Shown here piece by piece: positions 36,358 through 48,597 of a DNA stretch of 64,000 nt. Source of the stretch: Pseudeuparius sepicola (lineage: Eukaryota > Arthropoda > Insecta > Coleoptera > Anthribidae). Both the position numbers and the translations under genes were made by a program. Location: NCBI GenBank assembly GCA_963920635.1, contig OY987298.1, positions 4,745,691 to 4,809,690 of the forward strand, written 5' to 3'. Numbering within the stretch: position 1 is the first letter of the stretch; every line of letters starts with the position of its first letter. The notes below the pieces were generated by a model. It saw nothing but the letters and a program-made list of their open reading frames with translations, ran no database searches and was not told where the DNA came from.

Positions 36358-36897
36358 AATTTAGATACTTTAGTTAGAAGTTTAAATCGCTGACGTGTTT
36401 CTTGTACCATACTTGTATAAGAATATTGGATCTTGTTTGAGAGGCAACAGATTCAACAATATTCTTTCTGAATAAACCGAATTGTTCGGCTCATGTTGTC
36501 CTGACCCCCTGTACTGGAATAATAAGTCCACAGAAGAATGACTCTTAATTTCAACATTTTGTTTATAGTTAGTAAGTATATTATAGTTATTGGCAAACAT
36601 CCAACGCAGTTCCTTTGCGGTGCAAGTATTGACTAATTAGGTTAGTAGTTATTGCTTACTTGCAATATGTAAATTTATATATGATGTATTCAATACATAT
36701 AGTAATCTATCAACGACCAATCAGCCCAGTTGTTTCTATCCACCATGCCTATATATGAACCTGAGATCTTCACATGGCGACATGCCTGAACCAAAGAACA
36801 ATAATTTTTCAGAGGCAGCGCTGGTATGTCTCGTCCGCACCATTTAAATCGGCACAGGGTTATCGGTAACAGTCTAGCTTAATTGATTTCTTCTCTT

Positions 36898-38009
36898 CAC
36901 GGGCGTAGCCAGGATTTAGTTTTGGGGGGGGGTTTAGTTTGAGAAGTAAATAAAACAACAAAAATATACTTACATGAAATTTAATATTTCATCCGAAAAA
37001 CTACGACATATTTATAAAGTTGTTAACTTTAAATGAAATGGATAAATTAATTTCGTTCCTCTGCGCTAAATCTAAAACCATTAAAGAAGAAATCTTCGGC
37101 TTTTTCTTTTAAATATATCCACTACTTCATCTGCATGAATTTCTGTTCCATAGTGAATGTTCATTAGAGCCAAACCATTAAGTCTGTTTTCACTTGTAGT
37201 GTTTCGTAAATAGTTTTTCAGTCTCCTTAGGCTCGAGAAAGACCTTTCTGGGGTAGCAGTGGATACAGGAATGGTAGCCAAGATTTGTAGTAATGTGTAA
37301 ATATTAGGATAAAGGTTTTTATCGCACATATCTAGGCATTCCAAACTAGATTTCGGAGTAGGCAGTCTTCTTATCAGCATGCAAGGTAGCTGAAGCTTTG
37401 ATAGCTAAATCCAAATTTGTTTCTTTATTAGAAACCCCTTGACCTTGACTACACCACTTTTTCCAGTAGTCCATACCTTTAAGTTTATCACCCTTCCTTT
37501 TTTCCCCTCCATTTTTCGACAGTAATAATGATTCACGTATCTATCCTTAACAAGGTCATCGAATAACAGCGCACTAAAATTACTCACTTACACGGTACAC
37601 TTAATTCTCTTCACTATTCGTTCACCACTTTTCACTTTTATTCGCTTCGAGTTCGCATGGAGCAATACTGCCGTAAGCGCGGTCAAGCGCCGCTTATATA
37701 GCAGCCCAGTAGCCGTCCAGAAACTTCCACGAACTTCCACAAAGTTCCGCTCATTTCGACCTAGGGGCGTGGCGAATAATCGAGAAACAACGCAAAGTGT
37801 CCCTACAATACAAAATAGTTCGGCTGCAACTGCGTCTGCCTCTCGTCAAAAGATGGCGCTAGGCGCTACTATTACTACATAATATATTGAAACGTAATAA
37901 TAATTTAACTCTTCACTCCTCGTATTTTTTCGGTATAATATTAGGTAATATTTTGCTTATTTCGGGGGGGGTTTGAACCCCCGAAACCCCCCCCTTGGCT
38001 ACGCCCGTG
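36898..38009. mobile_element. hAT element, internal deletion derivative, 8-bp target duplication
   Basis: It starts CACGGGCGTAGCCAGG (36898) and ends inverted CCTTGGCTACGCCCGTG (38009). Both are followed inward by G-rich or C-rich runs. CTTCTCTT lies directly outside both ends (36890-36897 and 38010-38017), an intact 8-bp hAT target duplication, so the insertion is fairly recent. The 1.1-kb body holds only the two ends of a transposase gene on the minus strand. Confidence 0.93.
37081..37590 (-). pseudogene. hAT transposase, internally deleted
   Basis: The minus-strand C-terminal frame (37380-37081) contains YPNIYTLLQILATIPVST, ATPERSFSSLRRLKNYLR and RLNGLALMNIH, the hAT dimerisation domain with the conserved ERSFS. 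It matches insect zinc-finger MYM-type/hAT proteins. The frame directly upstream (37587-37405, MSNFSALLFDDLVKDRYVNH) may be the original N-terminus. The catalytic centre between them is absent, so the product would be inactive. Confidence 0.82.
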
Positions 38010-38293
38010 CTTCTCTTTCATTACTATATTTCAACTCGTATCTGATGGTACGGGGCGTGCGGTAGCGCTGGATATTTTTCGTAGAGAAGCAGTTTTGGCA
38101 ACGATTTTTCGAATGGTTTATCGCTTTCCAAAGGCGGAATGTCTCTGTGGGTGTAGGATAGTTGAAAATTATAGAATTAATACTGTGTCAGATGAGGTAT
38201 AACATTTAATCAATCATGGATGATGGGTGATTCTCACATAATTTTTTCTATTCAAAACTCTTAGATTTTGATTCATTTTTGTGAATAGTTGTT

Positions 38294-38436
38294 GGATAAA
38301 CAAACGCTCTAGGTATAGGTACAAGGTGACGTTTTTTCGATGCCCACTATGGGGATCTCGGAAACTAGCAGAGATGCCCATAGTGGGCATCGAAAAAAAG
38401 TCACCTTGTACCTATACCTAGAGCGTTTGTTTATCC
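38294..38436. repeat. Hairpin from a self-templated inverted insertion
   Basis: 38294-38352 (26 bp of flank plus the first 33 bp of the element) is repeated in inverse orientation at 38377-38436, after a 24-bp loop. The other end of the element lacks this insert: there GCTAGTTTCC-CTCTGC sequence passes straight into the subterminal AAAGGTTAAAT block. So about 62 bp were added to the left end by copying its own end and flank backwards. Confidence 0.85.
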
Positions 38437-39373
38437 AAAGGTTAAATGGGGAAAGAATTGCAGTTTTAAATGCTCAATCTAATGCCCCTTTTGGATTTTT
38501 AAAAAAGTTCACGGCTCACTAGATATTTTGAAAAAAGTGATTTCTGATCTATGTAGCTCCGTTATTTCTGATTATACAGAAAAACTGTAGAAACAAAAAT
38601 TTGTAGATAATTTTGGGCTTAATAAGATAATCTAATCCAATTTTTTTTATGTTGTTTGTGATTTTTGAGATATGACATAAACTTGTGTTTTTTTTAAATG
38701 TAAATCATAGTTGGCTATGGCCTTATAAAATCGGCCATTTTTTGAGCTTTCCAAAGATATAATACTCGGCATAGTTATTATAAAAAATAAAAGAGCTATG
38801 GCTAATTTTCTGTTTTTTTTTTAATTTTTACATAGTCAGCCATGGCATATTTTCATAATTACGTTCTATTGTATAATAAGACATACTTCAAACTTGCAAA
38901 TATTTTATTTTTAGCTGGTGACAAAATGTAATAAAATAAAACAAAAATTATCATGATGGAGCTCCACCACATAATTACTTGTCCGTAAGAAATTACCTAG
39001 ATGAGCTCTATCCAAATAGTTGTTTAGGGGAACAGTACAAAATAAAGTATGAGACAATTGTTAAATTAAGAGCAGCTGTTTTAGAACCAATTGCCAGTAT
39101 TGACAGGCGCTCTCTAGAGCCCAAAATTATCTACAATTTTTTTCTCTACATTTTTTCTGTATAATCAGAAATAACGGAGCTACAGAGATCTGAAGAAATA
39201 GCAAAAGATCACTTTTTTTTAAATATCTAGTGAGCCGTGAACATTTTTAAAAATCCAAAATGGGCATTAGATTGAGCATTCAAAACTGCAATTCTTTCCC
39301 GATTTAACCTTTGTTCTAGCTCTGCTAGTTTCCGAGATCCCCATAGTGGGCATCGAAAAAAACTCACCCTGTA
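38320..39373. mobile_element. Long-TIR foldback element, mariner-type ends
   Basis: The left end TACAAGGTGACGTTTTTTCG (38320) and right end AAAAAACTCACCCTGTA (39373) begin inverted arms of about 260-310 bp. The arms include a shared ATGCCCACTATGGGGATCTC block and TCTGATTATACAGAAAAA. The middle, about 38630-39115, is AT-rich and non-coding. TA sits at both outer borders. Non-autonomous. Confidence 0.87.
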
Positions 39374-39880
39374 TATAAAAACAAGTTGTAAGAAAGAACA
39401 TAGGTAATATATTATGCATTTTTGTTAATTAATTAATTATAGAATAAGGCATTTTAAGATGAAATCAATAAAAATATGACAGAAGTGCTCTTATAAATGT
39501 TTTAGTGCAGCAGGTTGTTTGTCAGAAGAGGTGGCAATGACCGCGCAGAGAATGTATTACGATGATCTTCCAGAATACTCCACATGTACGAACTTTTGTT
39601 AGAATTGGCCAGAGATTAACAGCGTAGAATTGAAGCTTGTATTAGGAATAGAGGACAACATTTTTAAATAACGTACGTCATTAAGAAGTATTGTGCTGTG
39701 CCATTAGTATTTTTGTGACAGGTGAAAACAAATTAGCGAAAATTTTGCCGACTTTTAAGAAAAAAATGGGAAATTCTCTATTTGGTACGCCTATGGACGT
39801 GAGTTCTAAGCTCGGGCGATGTCTCACTTATTACATTTAGCACGGTGCAATGCAATAGACTTATTGAGCCGCTCTGCACA
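39374..39880. other. No gene seen
   Basis: Unique AT-rich sequence between the foldback and the 406-bp array. Nothing recognised. Confidence 0.5.
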
Positions 39881-42721
39881 ATGGAGATTTATCTCGCTTA
39901 TTCCTGCTTCCTATATTTCTGTTTTATAAATGGCTTTCCCATGGCCGTATTCAATAGAGGAAAATGGATGTTACGATATCGGATCGGTGTCCGGTCCGGG
40001 GTCGCCTCCCGCCCGCCCAATCTCACATAAATTTTTTTGATGAATTCGCGGGATTCCGCTTTCAAAAACAGCCGTGAAAGAGATTGAGAAAGGACGGCAG
40101 CGTTGACAGCAATATGGAGGAGTGGTTCCCGAGAAAAATTGTTCACAACGACCTCAGTCTCTCCTTATCTAGTCACCAGAAATGGCATTTTTTAAATTTA
40201 GTGACCCCAAAGTCGGCAGCATTGAGTTCAGGTACGCATTAAGCCACTTCGCATGTTTTGCATTATTTAAATTAAAATAAAAAAAAATGGAGATTTATCT
40301 CGCTTATTCCTGCTTCCTATATTTCTGTTTTATAAATGGCTTTCCCATGGCCGTATTCAATAGAGGAAAATGGATGTTACGATATCGGATCGGTCTCCGG
40401 TCCGGGGTCGCCTCCCGCCTGCCGAATCTCACATAAATTTTTTTGATGAATTCGCGGGATTCCGCTTTCAAAAACAGCCGTGAAAGAGATTGAGAAAGGA
40501 CGGCAGCGTTGACAGCAATATGGAGGAGTGGTTCCCGAGAAAAATTGTTCACAACGACCCCAGTCTCTCCTTATCTAGTCACCAGAAATGGCATTTTTTA
40601 AATTTAGTGACCCCAAAGTCGGCAGCATTGAGTTCAGGTACGCATTAAGCCACTTCGCATGTTTTGCATTATTTAAATTAAAATAAAAAAAAATGGAGAT
40701 TTATCTCGCTTATTCCTGCTTCCTATATTTCTGTTTTATAAATGGCTTTCCCATGGCCGTATTCAATAGAGGAAAATGGATGTTACGATATCGGATCGGT
40801 GTCCGGTCCGGGGTCGCCTCCCGCCCGCCCAATCTCACATAAATTTTTTTGATGAATTCGCGGGATTCCGCTTTCAAAAACAGCCGTGAAAGAGATTGAG
40901 AAAGGACGGCAGCGTTGACAGCAATATGGAGGAGTGGTTCCCGAGAAAAATTGTTCACAACGACCTCAGTCTCTCCTTATCTAGTCACCAGAAATGGCAT
41001 TTTTTAAATTTAGTGACCCCAAAGTCGGCAGCATTGAGTTCAGGTACGCATTAAGCCACTTCGCATGTTTTGCATTATTTAAATTAAAATAAAAAAAATG
41101 GAGATTTATCTCGCTTATTCCTGCTTCCTATATTTCTGTTTTATAAATGGCTTTCCCATGGCCGTATTCAATAGAGGAAAATGGATGTTACGATATCGGA
41201 TCGGTGTCCGGTCCGGGGTCGCCTCCCGCCCGCCCAATCTCACATAAATTTTTTTGATGAATTCGCGGGATTCCGCTTTCAAAAACAGCCGTGAAAGAGA
41301 TTGAGAAAGGACGGCAGCGTTGACAGCAATATGGAGGAGTGGTTCCCGAGAAAAACTGTTCACAACGACCTCAGTCTCTCCTTATCTAGTCACCAGAAAT
41401 GGCATTTTTTAAATTTAGTGACCCCAAAGTCGGCAGCATTGGGTTCAGGTACGCATTAAGCCACTTCGCATGTTTTGCATTATTTAAATTAAAATAAAAA
41501 AAAATGGAGATTTATCTCGCTTATTCCTGCTTCCTATATTTCTGTTTTATAAATGGCTTTCCCATGGCCGTATTCAATAGAGGAAAATGGATGTTACGAT
41601 ATCGGATCGGTGTCCGGTCCGGGGTCGCCTCCCGCCCGCCCAATCTCACATAAATTTTTTTGATGAATTCGCGGGATTCCGCTTTCAAAAACAGCCGTGA
41701 AAGAGATTGAGAAAGGACGGCAGCGTTGACAGCAATATGGAGGAGTGGTTCCCGAGAAAAATTGTTCACAACGACCTCAGTCTCTCCTTATCTAGTCACC
41801 AGAAATGGCATTTTTTAAATTTAGTGACCCCAAAGTCGGCAGCATTGAGTTCAGGTACGCATTAAGCCACTTCGCATGTTTTGCATTATTTAAATTAAAA
41901 TAAAAAAAAATGGAGATTTATCTCGCTTATTCCTGCTTCCTATATTTCTGTTTTATAAATGGCTTTCCCATGGCCGTATTCAATAGAGGAAAGTGGATGT
42001 TACGATATCGGATCGGTGTCCGGTCCGGGGTCGCCTCCCGCCCGCCCAATCTCACATAAATTTTTTTGATGAATTCGCGGGATTCCGCTTTCAAAAACAG
42101 CCGTGAAAGAGATTGAGAAAGGACGGCAGCGTTGACAGCAATATGGAGGAGTGGTTCCCGAGAAAAATTGTTCACAACGACCTCAGTCTCTCCTTATCTA
42201 GTCACCAGAAATGGCATTTTTTAAATTTAGTGACCCCAAAGTCGGCAGCATTGAGTTCAGGTACGCATTAAGCCACTTCGCATGTTTTGCATTATTTAAA
42301 TTAAAATAAAAAAAAATGGAGATTTATCTCGCTTATTCCTGCTTCCTATATTTCTGTTTTATAAATGGCTTTCCCATGGCCGTATTCAATAGAGGAAAAT
42401 GGATGTTACGATATCGGATCGGTGTCCGGTCCGGGGTCGCCTCCCGCCCGCCCAATCTCACATAAATTTTTTTGATGAATTCGCGGGATTCCGCTTTCAA
42501 AAACAGTCGTGAAAGAGATTGAGAAAGGACGGCAGCGTTGACAGCAATATGGAGGAGTGGTTCCCGAGAAAAATTGTTCACAACGACCTCAGTCTCTCCT
42601 TATCTAGTCACCAGAAATGGCATTTTTTAAATTTAGTGACCCCAAAGTCGGCAGCATTGAGTTCAGGTACGCATTAAGCCACTTCGCATGTTTTGCATTA
42701 TTTAAATTAAAATAAAAAAAA
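39881..42721. repeat. Seven-copy 406-bp tandem array
   Basis: Units start at 39881, 40287, 40693, 41098, 41504, 41910 and 42316; one unit is 405 bp through loss of an A in the terminal A-run. Copies differ by only a handful of bases each, so the array is recent or homogenised. Each unit contains an 82-codon minus-strand open frame starting MNNFSREPLLHIAVNAAVLS. Changes in that frame in copies 2 and 4 alter residues, while those in copies 6 and 7 are silent. There is no domain and no sign of constraint, so I do not call a gene. Confidence 0.97.
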
Positions 42722-43802
42722 ATAGTTTTGTGTTATGATGACCACATACTTCATATGAATATCACAGAAAATATAAAGCATATACTGAAGAAAGAACTAA
42801 AGTAAAGTGCCTACATTTCTGCACAAGTCCTATTATCTAGAAAAGAAAGGCTTGTTGAAAATTCCCACCATAATAGTAAGTGACTACCTAATATTTTGAG
42901 TTTTATACCTAATATTCTTGGTTTGTTTAAGATTTTAATGTAGTGTGAATAGAAGATAGAGCTCCCATCAGTAGCCGATAAGTAGCAAGAATTTTGTTCT
43001 GCTGTAAGAAGAATAAATAGAAAAATTACTACTTTTATTTTATCCCCACTGGTTAGAGAGGTTATAGTAAAAACACTTAAAATTTTGACAAATAAAATAA
43101 TATAGATTAAGTATTTCACCACACCAGTAATAGTAAATTCTGTTTTGGATGATGTTTTTTTAATAATTGAATTTCTCAACTTAATTATAATTACCTTTTA
43201 TAAAAAAGTATGTCGATGATACTATCAAACTCTAGAAATACTAAAGTCGGCTCACTTCTTTCATCTCTCGGAGAAGCCGACAGTATTCTGCGACCGGTCG
43301 TAAATCAGCGTCACCTCGCACGCTTCGCATTTACGAGGGCGACTAAACGAAATCGCCGTCAAGCTAGTTATAATACGGGGGCAGGTTCATATTGACTTTC
43401 CATTATTTGCTAAAGTCTACAAATATTAGTATACCTATTTGTAGACTTTGGTACAACATTATTTGTGCAGGTAAGTGTACCGTTAGTTTTTGGTAGGTAC
43501 AGTTAAATTAAAATACAAGGTAGCTATTACCAGAATCTACATAATTGGTAGGTATATCTGTAGATTTTGGTTGGTACATGAATAAAAATGCAATTTTTTA
43601 TGTTTTACGTTTATTTTTAATAGAGCCTAACAAAACACAGAGCAGACAAAAACCTAAATAACAAATAAATATTTAACGACAAAGAGTTAAACTAATCACA
43701 TCTACTTTTTCATCCTGTAGTAAGTATTTTGATATTTAAATTGACATAAACAATACAGAACAAAATATTACGCATACGTACCTACACAAGCATGCGTCTT
43801 AC
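42722..43802. other. No recognised gene; one short hairpin
   Basis: A 122-codon minus-strand frame (42811-43179) is hydrophobic in parts but resembles nothing I know. A short palindrome AAAGTCTACAAATA/TATTTGTAGACTTT lies at 43411-43450. A GC-richer patch occurs at 43240-43390. Confidence 0.45.
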
Positions 43803-44135
43803 CATAAGCTTCTGGCAATAATCTTAATGGGGCAGCCGAGGGGACAGCAGTTTTTACTAAACGTTTACCGGACGAATTGAATGACTGATCATCAGGTGAA
43901 ATATTCGCAAATTTATGTTCTCCGATGAACCCTAAGGCATTCTTCCATTGCTGGCACCTTCAAATTTTCAATATTTTAATATTATATCTATATTATTCTT
44001 CAATTAATACCTAAGTATTCAAATGTCACATAAAAATGTCCATTCAGGGTCTTTAGGAAATGGAAAAAAGTTAATATAGTCTTTTGAACTGGTTTTACAG
44101 CCATCCGCACTGCAGTAAAAAGCGTTACTAGGCGT
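43803..44135 (-). pseudogene. THAP-domain gene fragment, two exons
   Basis: Exon 1 (about 44135-44040) reads FYCSADGCKTSSKDYINFFP and then FPKDPEW, a THAP N-terminus with the C-x4-C pair. Exon 2 (43957-43803) starts after an AG and reads CQQWKNALGF, then GEHKFANISPDDQSFNSSGK and RLVKTAVPS; it ends at a GTAAGA donor. The exon junction falls in the same phase and place (before C-x-x-W) as in the P-type transposase at 49.5 kb. The second zinc cysteine (expected C-x2-H, here G-E-H) is lost and the exon 1 donor looks mutated, so this is probably a pseudogene. Confidence 0.65.
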
Positions 44136-44590
44136 CACTACAACACAGCCACGGACGATCGGTAATATTTTGCGCGCACCCAGTAGAATGCGAACGAACT
44201 GCTCTCAGCTACACTGTGTACAGCTTATTTTCTTATATTATAAGATATCGATCGGCTTCATGAGGAAGGGAGCGGGAGAGGGCAAGAGGGAAACGTTTGT
44301 TTTCACAAGGCCGATTGCCCGGACTTATTAGTATATCTCTGGATGCTGATACTATTTTGGCTGTACCAGATGATCAAATGGAACACACACTAAACATCTT
44401 TAATCAGTGCAATAGTTAGTTACAATAATTTACAGTAGAAAAAGAAATTAATAACAAAAAAATGTATTTCTAGATATGATGTTGACCAGAACTGAACATA
44501 ATACAATTATAACAGAATGGCATCGAAAGCCTATTTGTAGTAACAGATTCATTAATTTTTTTTTTACCATTATATATTAAAATATTTTTT

Positions 44591-45550
44591 CTGCGTTTAT
44601 TCCGAGGTGACAACTAACTCCGTTTTTGCTTTCAGACAGTCCGATGTGCTATCTATCCACCCCCGAAAACAGTTTTTTTGCACCGATGCATCTTAAAAAC
44701 TAAATGACATCTTTCGCCTGGGGCGCATCGAAAATTAAAATATATATTTTCTGCGTTTATTCCGGGGTGACAACTACATCCTTCTCTTCTTTCAGACAGC
44801 CGGTGTGCTGTATATCCACCCCCGAAAACAGTTTTTCTGCACAGTTGCATCTTAACCATTAAATGCCATCTTTCGAATCGGGCGCATTGAAAATTAAAAT
44901 TTATATTTTCTGCGTTTAATCAGGGGTGACAACTAAATCCGTTTCTGCTTTTAGACTGCCCGATGTGTTATCTATCCACCCCCGAAATCAGTTTTTCTGC
45001 ACAGCTGTATCTTAACCACTAAATGTCATCTTTCGCCTCGGGCGCATCGAAAATAATAAAAAAATAATTTCTGCGTTTATTTAGGGGTGACAACTAAATC
45101 CGTTTCTGCTTTTAGACTGTCCGATGTGTTATCTATCCACCCCCGAAATCAGTTTTTCTGCACAGCTGTATCTTAACCACTAAATGTCATCTTTCGCCTC
45201 GGGCGCATCGAAAATTGAAGTATAAATTTCCTGCGTTTATTCCGGGGTGACAACCAAATCAGTTTTTGCTTTCAGACTGCCCGATGTGTTATCTATCCAC
45301 TTCCGAAAACAGTTTTCCTGCACAGCTGCATCTTAGCCATTAAATGTCATCTTTCATCTCGGGGGCATCGAAAATAAAAAAAAATAATTTCTGCGTTTAT
45401 TTAGGGGTGACAACTAAATTCGTTTTTGCTTTCAGACTGCCCGATGTGTTATCCATCCACCCCCGAAAACAGTTTTCCTGCACAGCTGCATCTTAACCAT
45501 TAAATGTCATCTTTCGCCTCGGCCGCATTGGAAATTAAAATATATATTTT
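44591..45550. repeat. Six-copy 160-bp tandem array
   Basis: Units begin with CTGCGTTTAT at 44591, 44751, 44911, 45071, 45231 and 45391, an exact 160-bp period. Sequence divergence between copies is visibly higher than in the 406-bp array, with changes mainly in the A/T-rich junction. No coding content is convincing. Confidence 0.95.
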
Positions 45551-45599
45551 AAGGATATCCAAGATAAATCTAGATAAAGGCATATTTTAGTATATTCAG

Positions 45600-46010
45600 T
45601 TTTGATTGCAATAAAAAAATGTTCATTCAATATCCTCTTCACTGCAGAACCGCCAATTTTGGTCCAATGCTTCACTCACAAGTTAACGCGCCGGTTTGCC
45701 CCGTTACCCAAATCAAAGGCACACACAGGCCAAAGCCAACCGCATCCAGGCTACCCCGCCTGTTTTCCGTCGCCGCAATCGACGGCCAAGTGTTTGACAG
45801 GGTATATTTATACCCCACCCCGAGAGAAGAGGTGGGGACAATTACGCGATTCCAATTAACTCTCTGTGTAATTTCCGGAGCGCCCCATCGTTATTCGCTC
45901 GATCGGACCGGCGAAAAATTCGATGACGTTGCTTTGTGGGGTCGAGTGGGTTCGGGATTCAGCATTTTTTTTGTCGGATCGATAGGTGGTCTTCGTCGAT
46001 GACAGAGTTT
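45600..46010. other. GC-richer unique block
   Basis: Higher-GC sequence with overlapping plus-strand frames up to 127 codons and no recognised domain. It resembles the other GC-richer islands of the window and may be host sequence. Confidence 0.4.
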
Positions 46011-46014
46011 TCTA

Positions 46015-48235
46015 CAAAAAAATATTCTTTCATTGTAAAATTTTTAAAAGAATTACGCACCTCAGTGTCACAGGATCCACCATATATAACTACTAACACA
46101 TTGTTTAGAATAAGGAAGATAGGAAATAAAGCACCGATAATTTCGTTAGCTATAAGTTTGAACAGAACATCAGAAAAAACTAATAAGAATGTTGTCTGCT
46201 TTGTCTCCTGTGACAAATTTAACAAGCTACCACCACTACCGTATTTATTTATTGGATCGATGGGCAGATTTACTGCAAAAAAATATTCCCTCATTGTTCT
46301 TTAAAATAATTACTGATCTAAGTGTCACAGTAGCCCATATACAGTGCCCGCCAAAAAGTCTGCACCATATGGGAAAAATTTTTAGTAAATAACTTACTTA
46401 AAATTTGTTTGCGGCATCAGGTTTTGCTTGCTCTAGAACTAAAATTAACATAATCAAATGTTGTGACGTAGTCTTTTTTATATGTCAAATTTGATATTAA
46501 TGAAAAAAATCTCCGAAAAATTGGCTTATTTAAACGAATTTCGAAAAAAGTCATCAGAAAATATGTTTCTTTCGCAATTTTATACCCCTGTGCAAAATTT
46601 CAAAAGCCTACTACGATTTTCATATTTTGACATTTTTCATTAATGTCAAATGTGACATATAAAAGAGACTACGTCACAACATTTGATTATGTCAATTTTG
46701 GTTCTAGAGCAAGCAAAACCTGATGCCGCAAACAAATTTTCCGTAAGTTATTTATTAAAAAAATTTCCCATATGGTGCAGACTTTTTGGCGGGCACTGTA
46801 TATAACTACCGACATTGTTCAGAATAAGATAGGTAGGAAGTAGAGCACCGATAATTTCGTTAGCTATAGGTTTGATCAGAACATCAAAAAAAAACTATCA
46901 AGACTGTTATCTGCTTTGGATTATTTACTCCTGTGACAAATCTAACAAGCTATCACCACTACTATAGTTTTTATTGGATCTATAGGCAGACTTTCGGCAA
47001 AACATTATTCCCTTATTGTTCTTTAAAATAATTACGCATCTAAGTGTCACAGTACCCTTCATATATAACTACCAATATTGTTCAGAATAAGGTACGTAGG
47101 AAGTAGAGCACCGATAATTTCGTTAGCTATAGGTTTGATCAGAACATCAGAAAAAACTATCAGACTGTTATCTGCTTTGGATTATTTACTCCTGTGACAA
47201 ATCTAACAAGCTATCAACACTACTATAGTTTTTATTGGATCTATAGGCAGACTTACGGCAAAACATTATTCCCTTATTGTTCTTTAAAATAATTACGCAT
47301 CTAAGTGTCACAGTACCCTTCATATATAACTACCAATATTGTTCAGAATAAGGTACGTAGGAAGTAGAGCATCGATAATTTCGTTAGCTATAGGTTTGAA
47401 CAGAACATCGGAAAAAACTAACAAGACTGTTGTCAGCTTTGGATTATTTACTCCTGTGACAAATTTAACGAACTACCACAACTACTATCGTTTTTTATCG
47501 GATCTATAGACAGACTTTCGGCAAAAAATTATCCCCTTATTGTTCTTTAAAATAATTACGCATCTAAGTGTCACAGCACCCTTCATATAATAAGGTACGT
47601 AGGAAGTACAGCACCGATAATTTCGTTAGCTATAAGTTTGAACAGAACATCAGAAAAAATTAACAAGACTGTTCTCAGCTTTGGATTATTTACTCCTGTG
47701 ACAAATTTAACGAGCTACCACAACTTCCATCGTTTTTTATCGGATCTCTAGACAGACTTTCGGCAAAAAATTATCCCCTTATTGTTCTTTAAAATAATTA
47801 CGCATCTATGTGTCACAGTACCCTTCATATATAATTACCAACATTGTTCAGAATAAAGAAGGTAGGAAGAGAGCACTGCTAATTTCGTTATCTATAGGTT
47901 TGATCAGAACATCAGAAAAACTATCAAGACTGTTATCTGCTTTGGATTATTCACTCCTGCGACAAATCTAACAAGCTACCACCACTACTATAGTTTTTTT
48001 TATTGGATCTATAGGCAGACTTTCGGCAAAACATTATTCCCTTATTGTTCCTTAAAATAATTATTACGCATATAAGTATCACAGTACCCCCCATATTTAA
48101 CTACTAACACATTGTTCAGAATAAGGAAATTAGGAAATAATAGAGCACCGCTAATTTAGGTAGCTATAGGTTTCAGCAGAACAGCAGAAAAAACTAACAC
48201 GACTGTTGTCTCCTTTGGATTATTCAATCCCGTGG
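46015..48235. repeat. Tandem array of about 261-bp units
   Basis: The landmark AGTGTCACAG recurs at about 46064, 46321, 47043, 47304, 47567, 47809 and (as AGTATCACAG) 48074. Once the inserted MITE is removed, spacings are about 257-265 bp, except for one unit of 242 bp that has lost the bases around TATAACTACC. A second landmark, ATAATTTCGTTAGCTATA, keeps the same phase. Copies are diverged and non-coding. Confidence 0.9.
46340..46800. mobile_element. Tc1-type foldback MITE inside the tandem array
   Basis: TACAGTGCCCGCCAAAAAGT begins at 46340 and its inverse ends at 46800. Arms of nearly 190 bp face each other, including GTTGTGACGTAGTCT and GCATCAGGTTTTGCTTGCTC blocks. TA duplicates at both borders, and removing the element restores the array sequence (CCATATATAACTACC). 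No coding capacity. Confidence 0.93.
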
Positions 48236-48597
48236 CAAATTTAACAAGCTGCCACCACTACCATCAAGATATTTTGTCCGTTCTGTCGGGCAAATGGCCA
48301 ACCGGCATGCCTCCGGAAATTGCAGGCAGAACTTTGAGCTGCGCTTTTCTTAATTGGGACCGACCCTATAATTCTCGTTTCACCCTCCAACCCGTCAGCG
48401 GGCGTAAACACAAGCCGTGATCGTCGAACGCTGCATGGATGCGTCGAATAACGGCACGATTTAGTATGTTGAGAAGAGCTAACCCGTCGAATTTAGCAAA
48501 TACAAATTTTATGGGTTTTAAGTGGGTAACACTGTAGATAACATACTCATCTACCCTACTTTGTAAACTGAGGAAATAGTCCATGTCTTGCAGTGGA
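48236..48597. other. GC-richer unique block
   Basis: Follows the tandem array. A 62-codon plus-strand frame and an overlapping 97-codon minus-strand frame are present; neither is recognised. Confidence 0.4.

Noticed and set aside
37700..37750. Heat-shock element in the hAT derivative (GAAACTTCCACGAACTTCC)
   Set aside because: GAA/TTC units are not in the regular 5-bp pitch required.
39898..42581. Seven copies of an 82-codon minus-strand frame as a gene family
   Set aside because: Substitutions include residue changes in two copies with no sign of constraint, and there is no domain; it is carried along by the 406-bp repeat.
42811..43179. 122-codon minus-strand frame with hydrophobic stretches as a membrane protein
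   Set aside because: Hydrophobicity is expected from T-rich sequence; no signal peptide, family or context supports it.
45602..46002. Overlapping 85- and 127-codon frames as host exons
   Set aside because: Neither shows a domain, and no exon-like splice borders could be defended.
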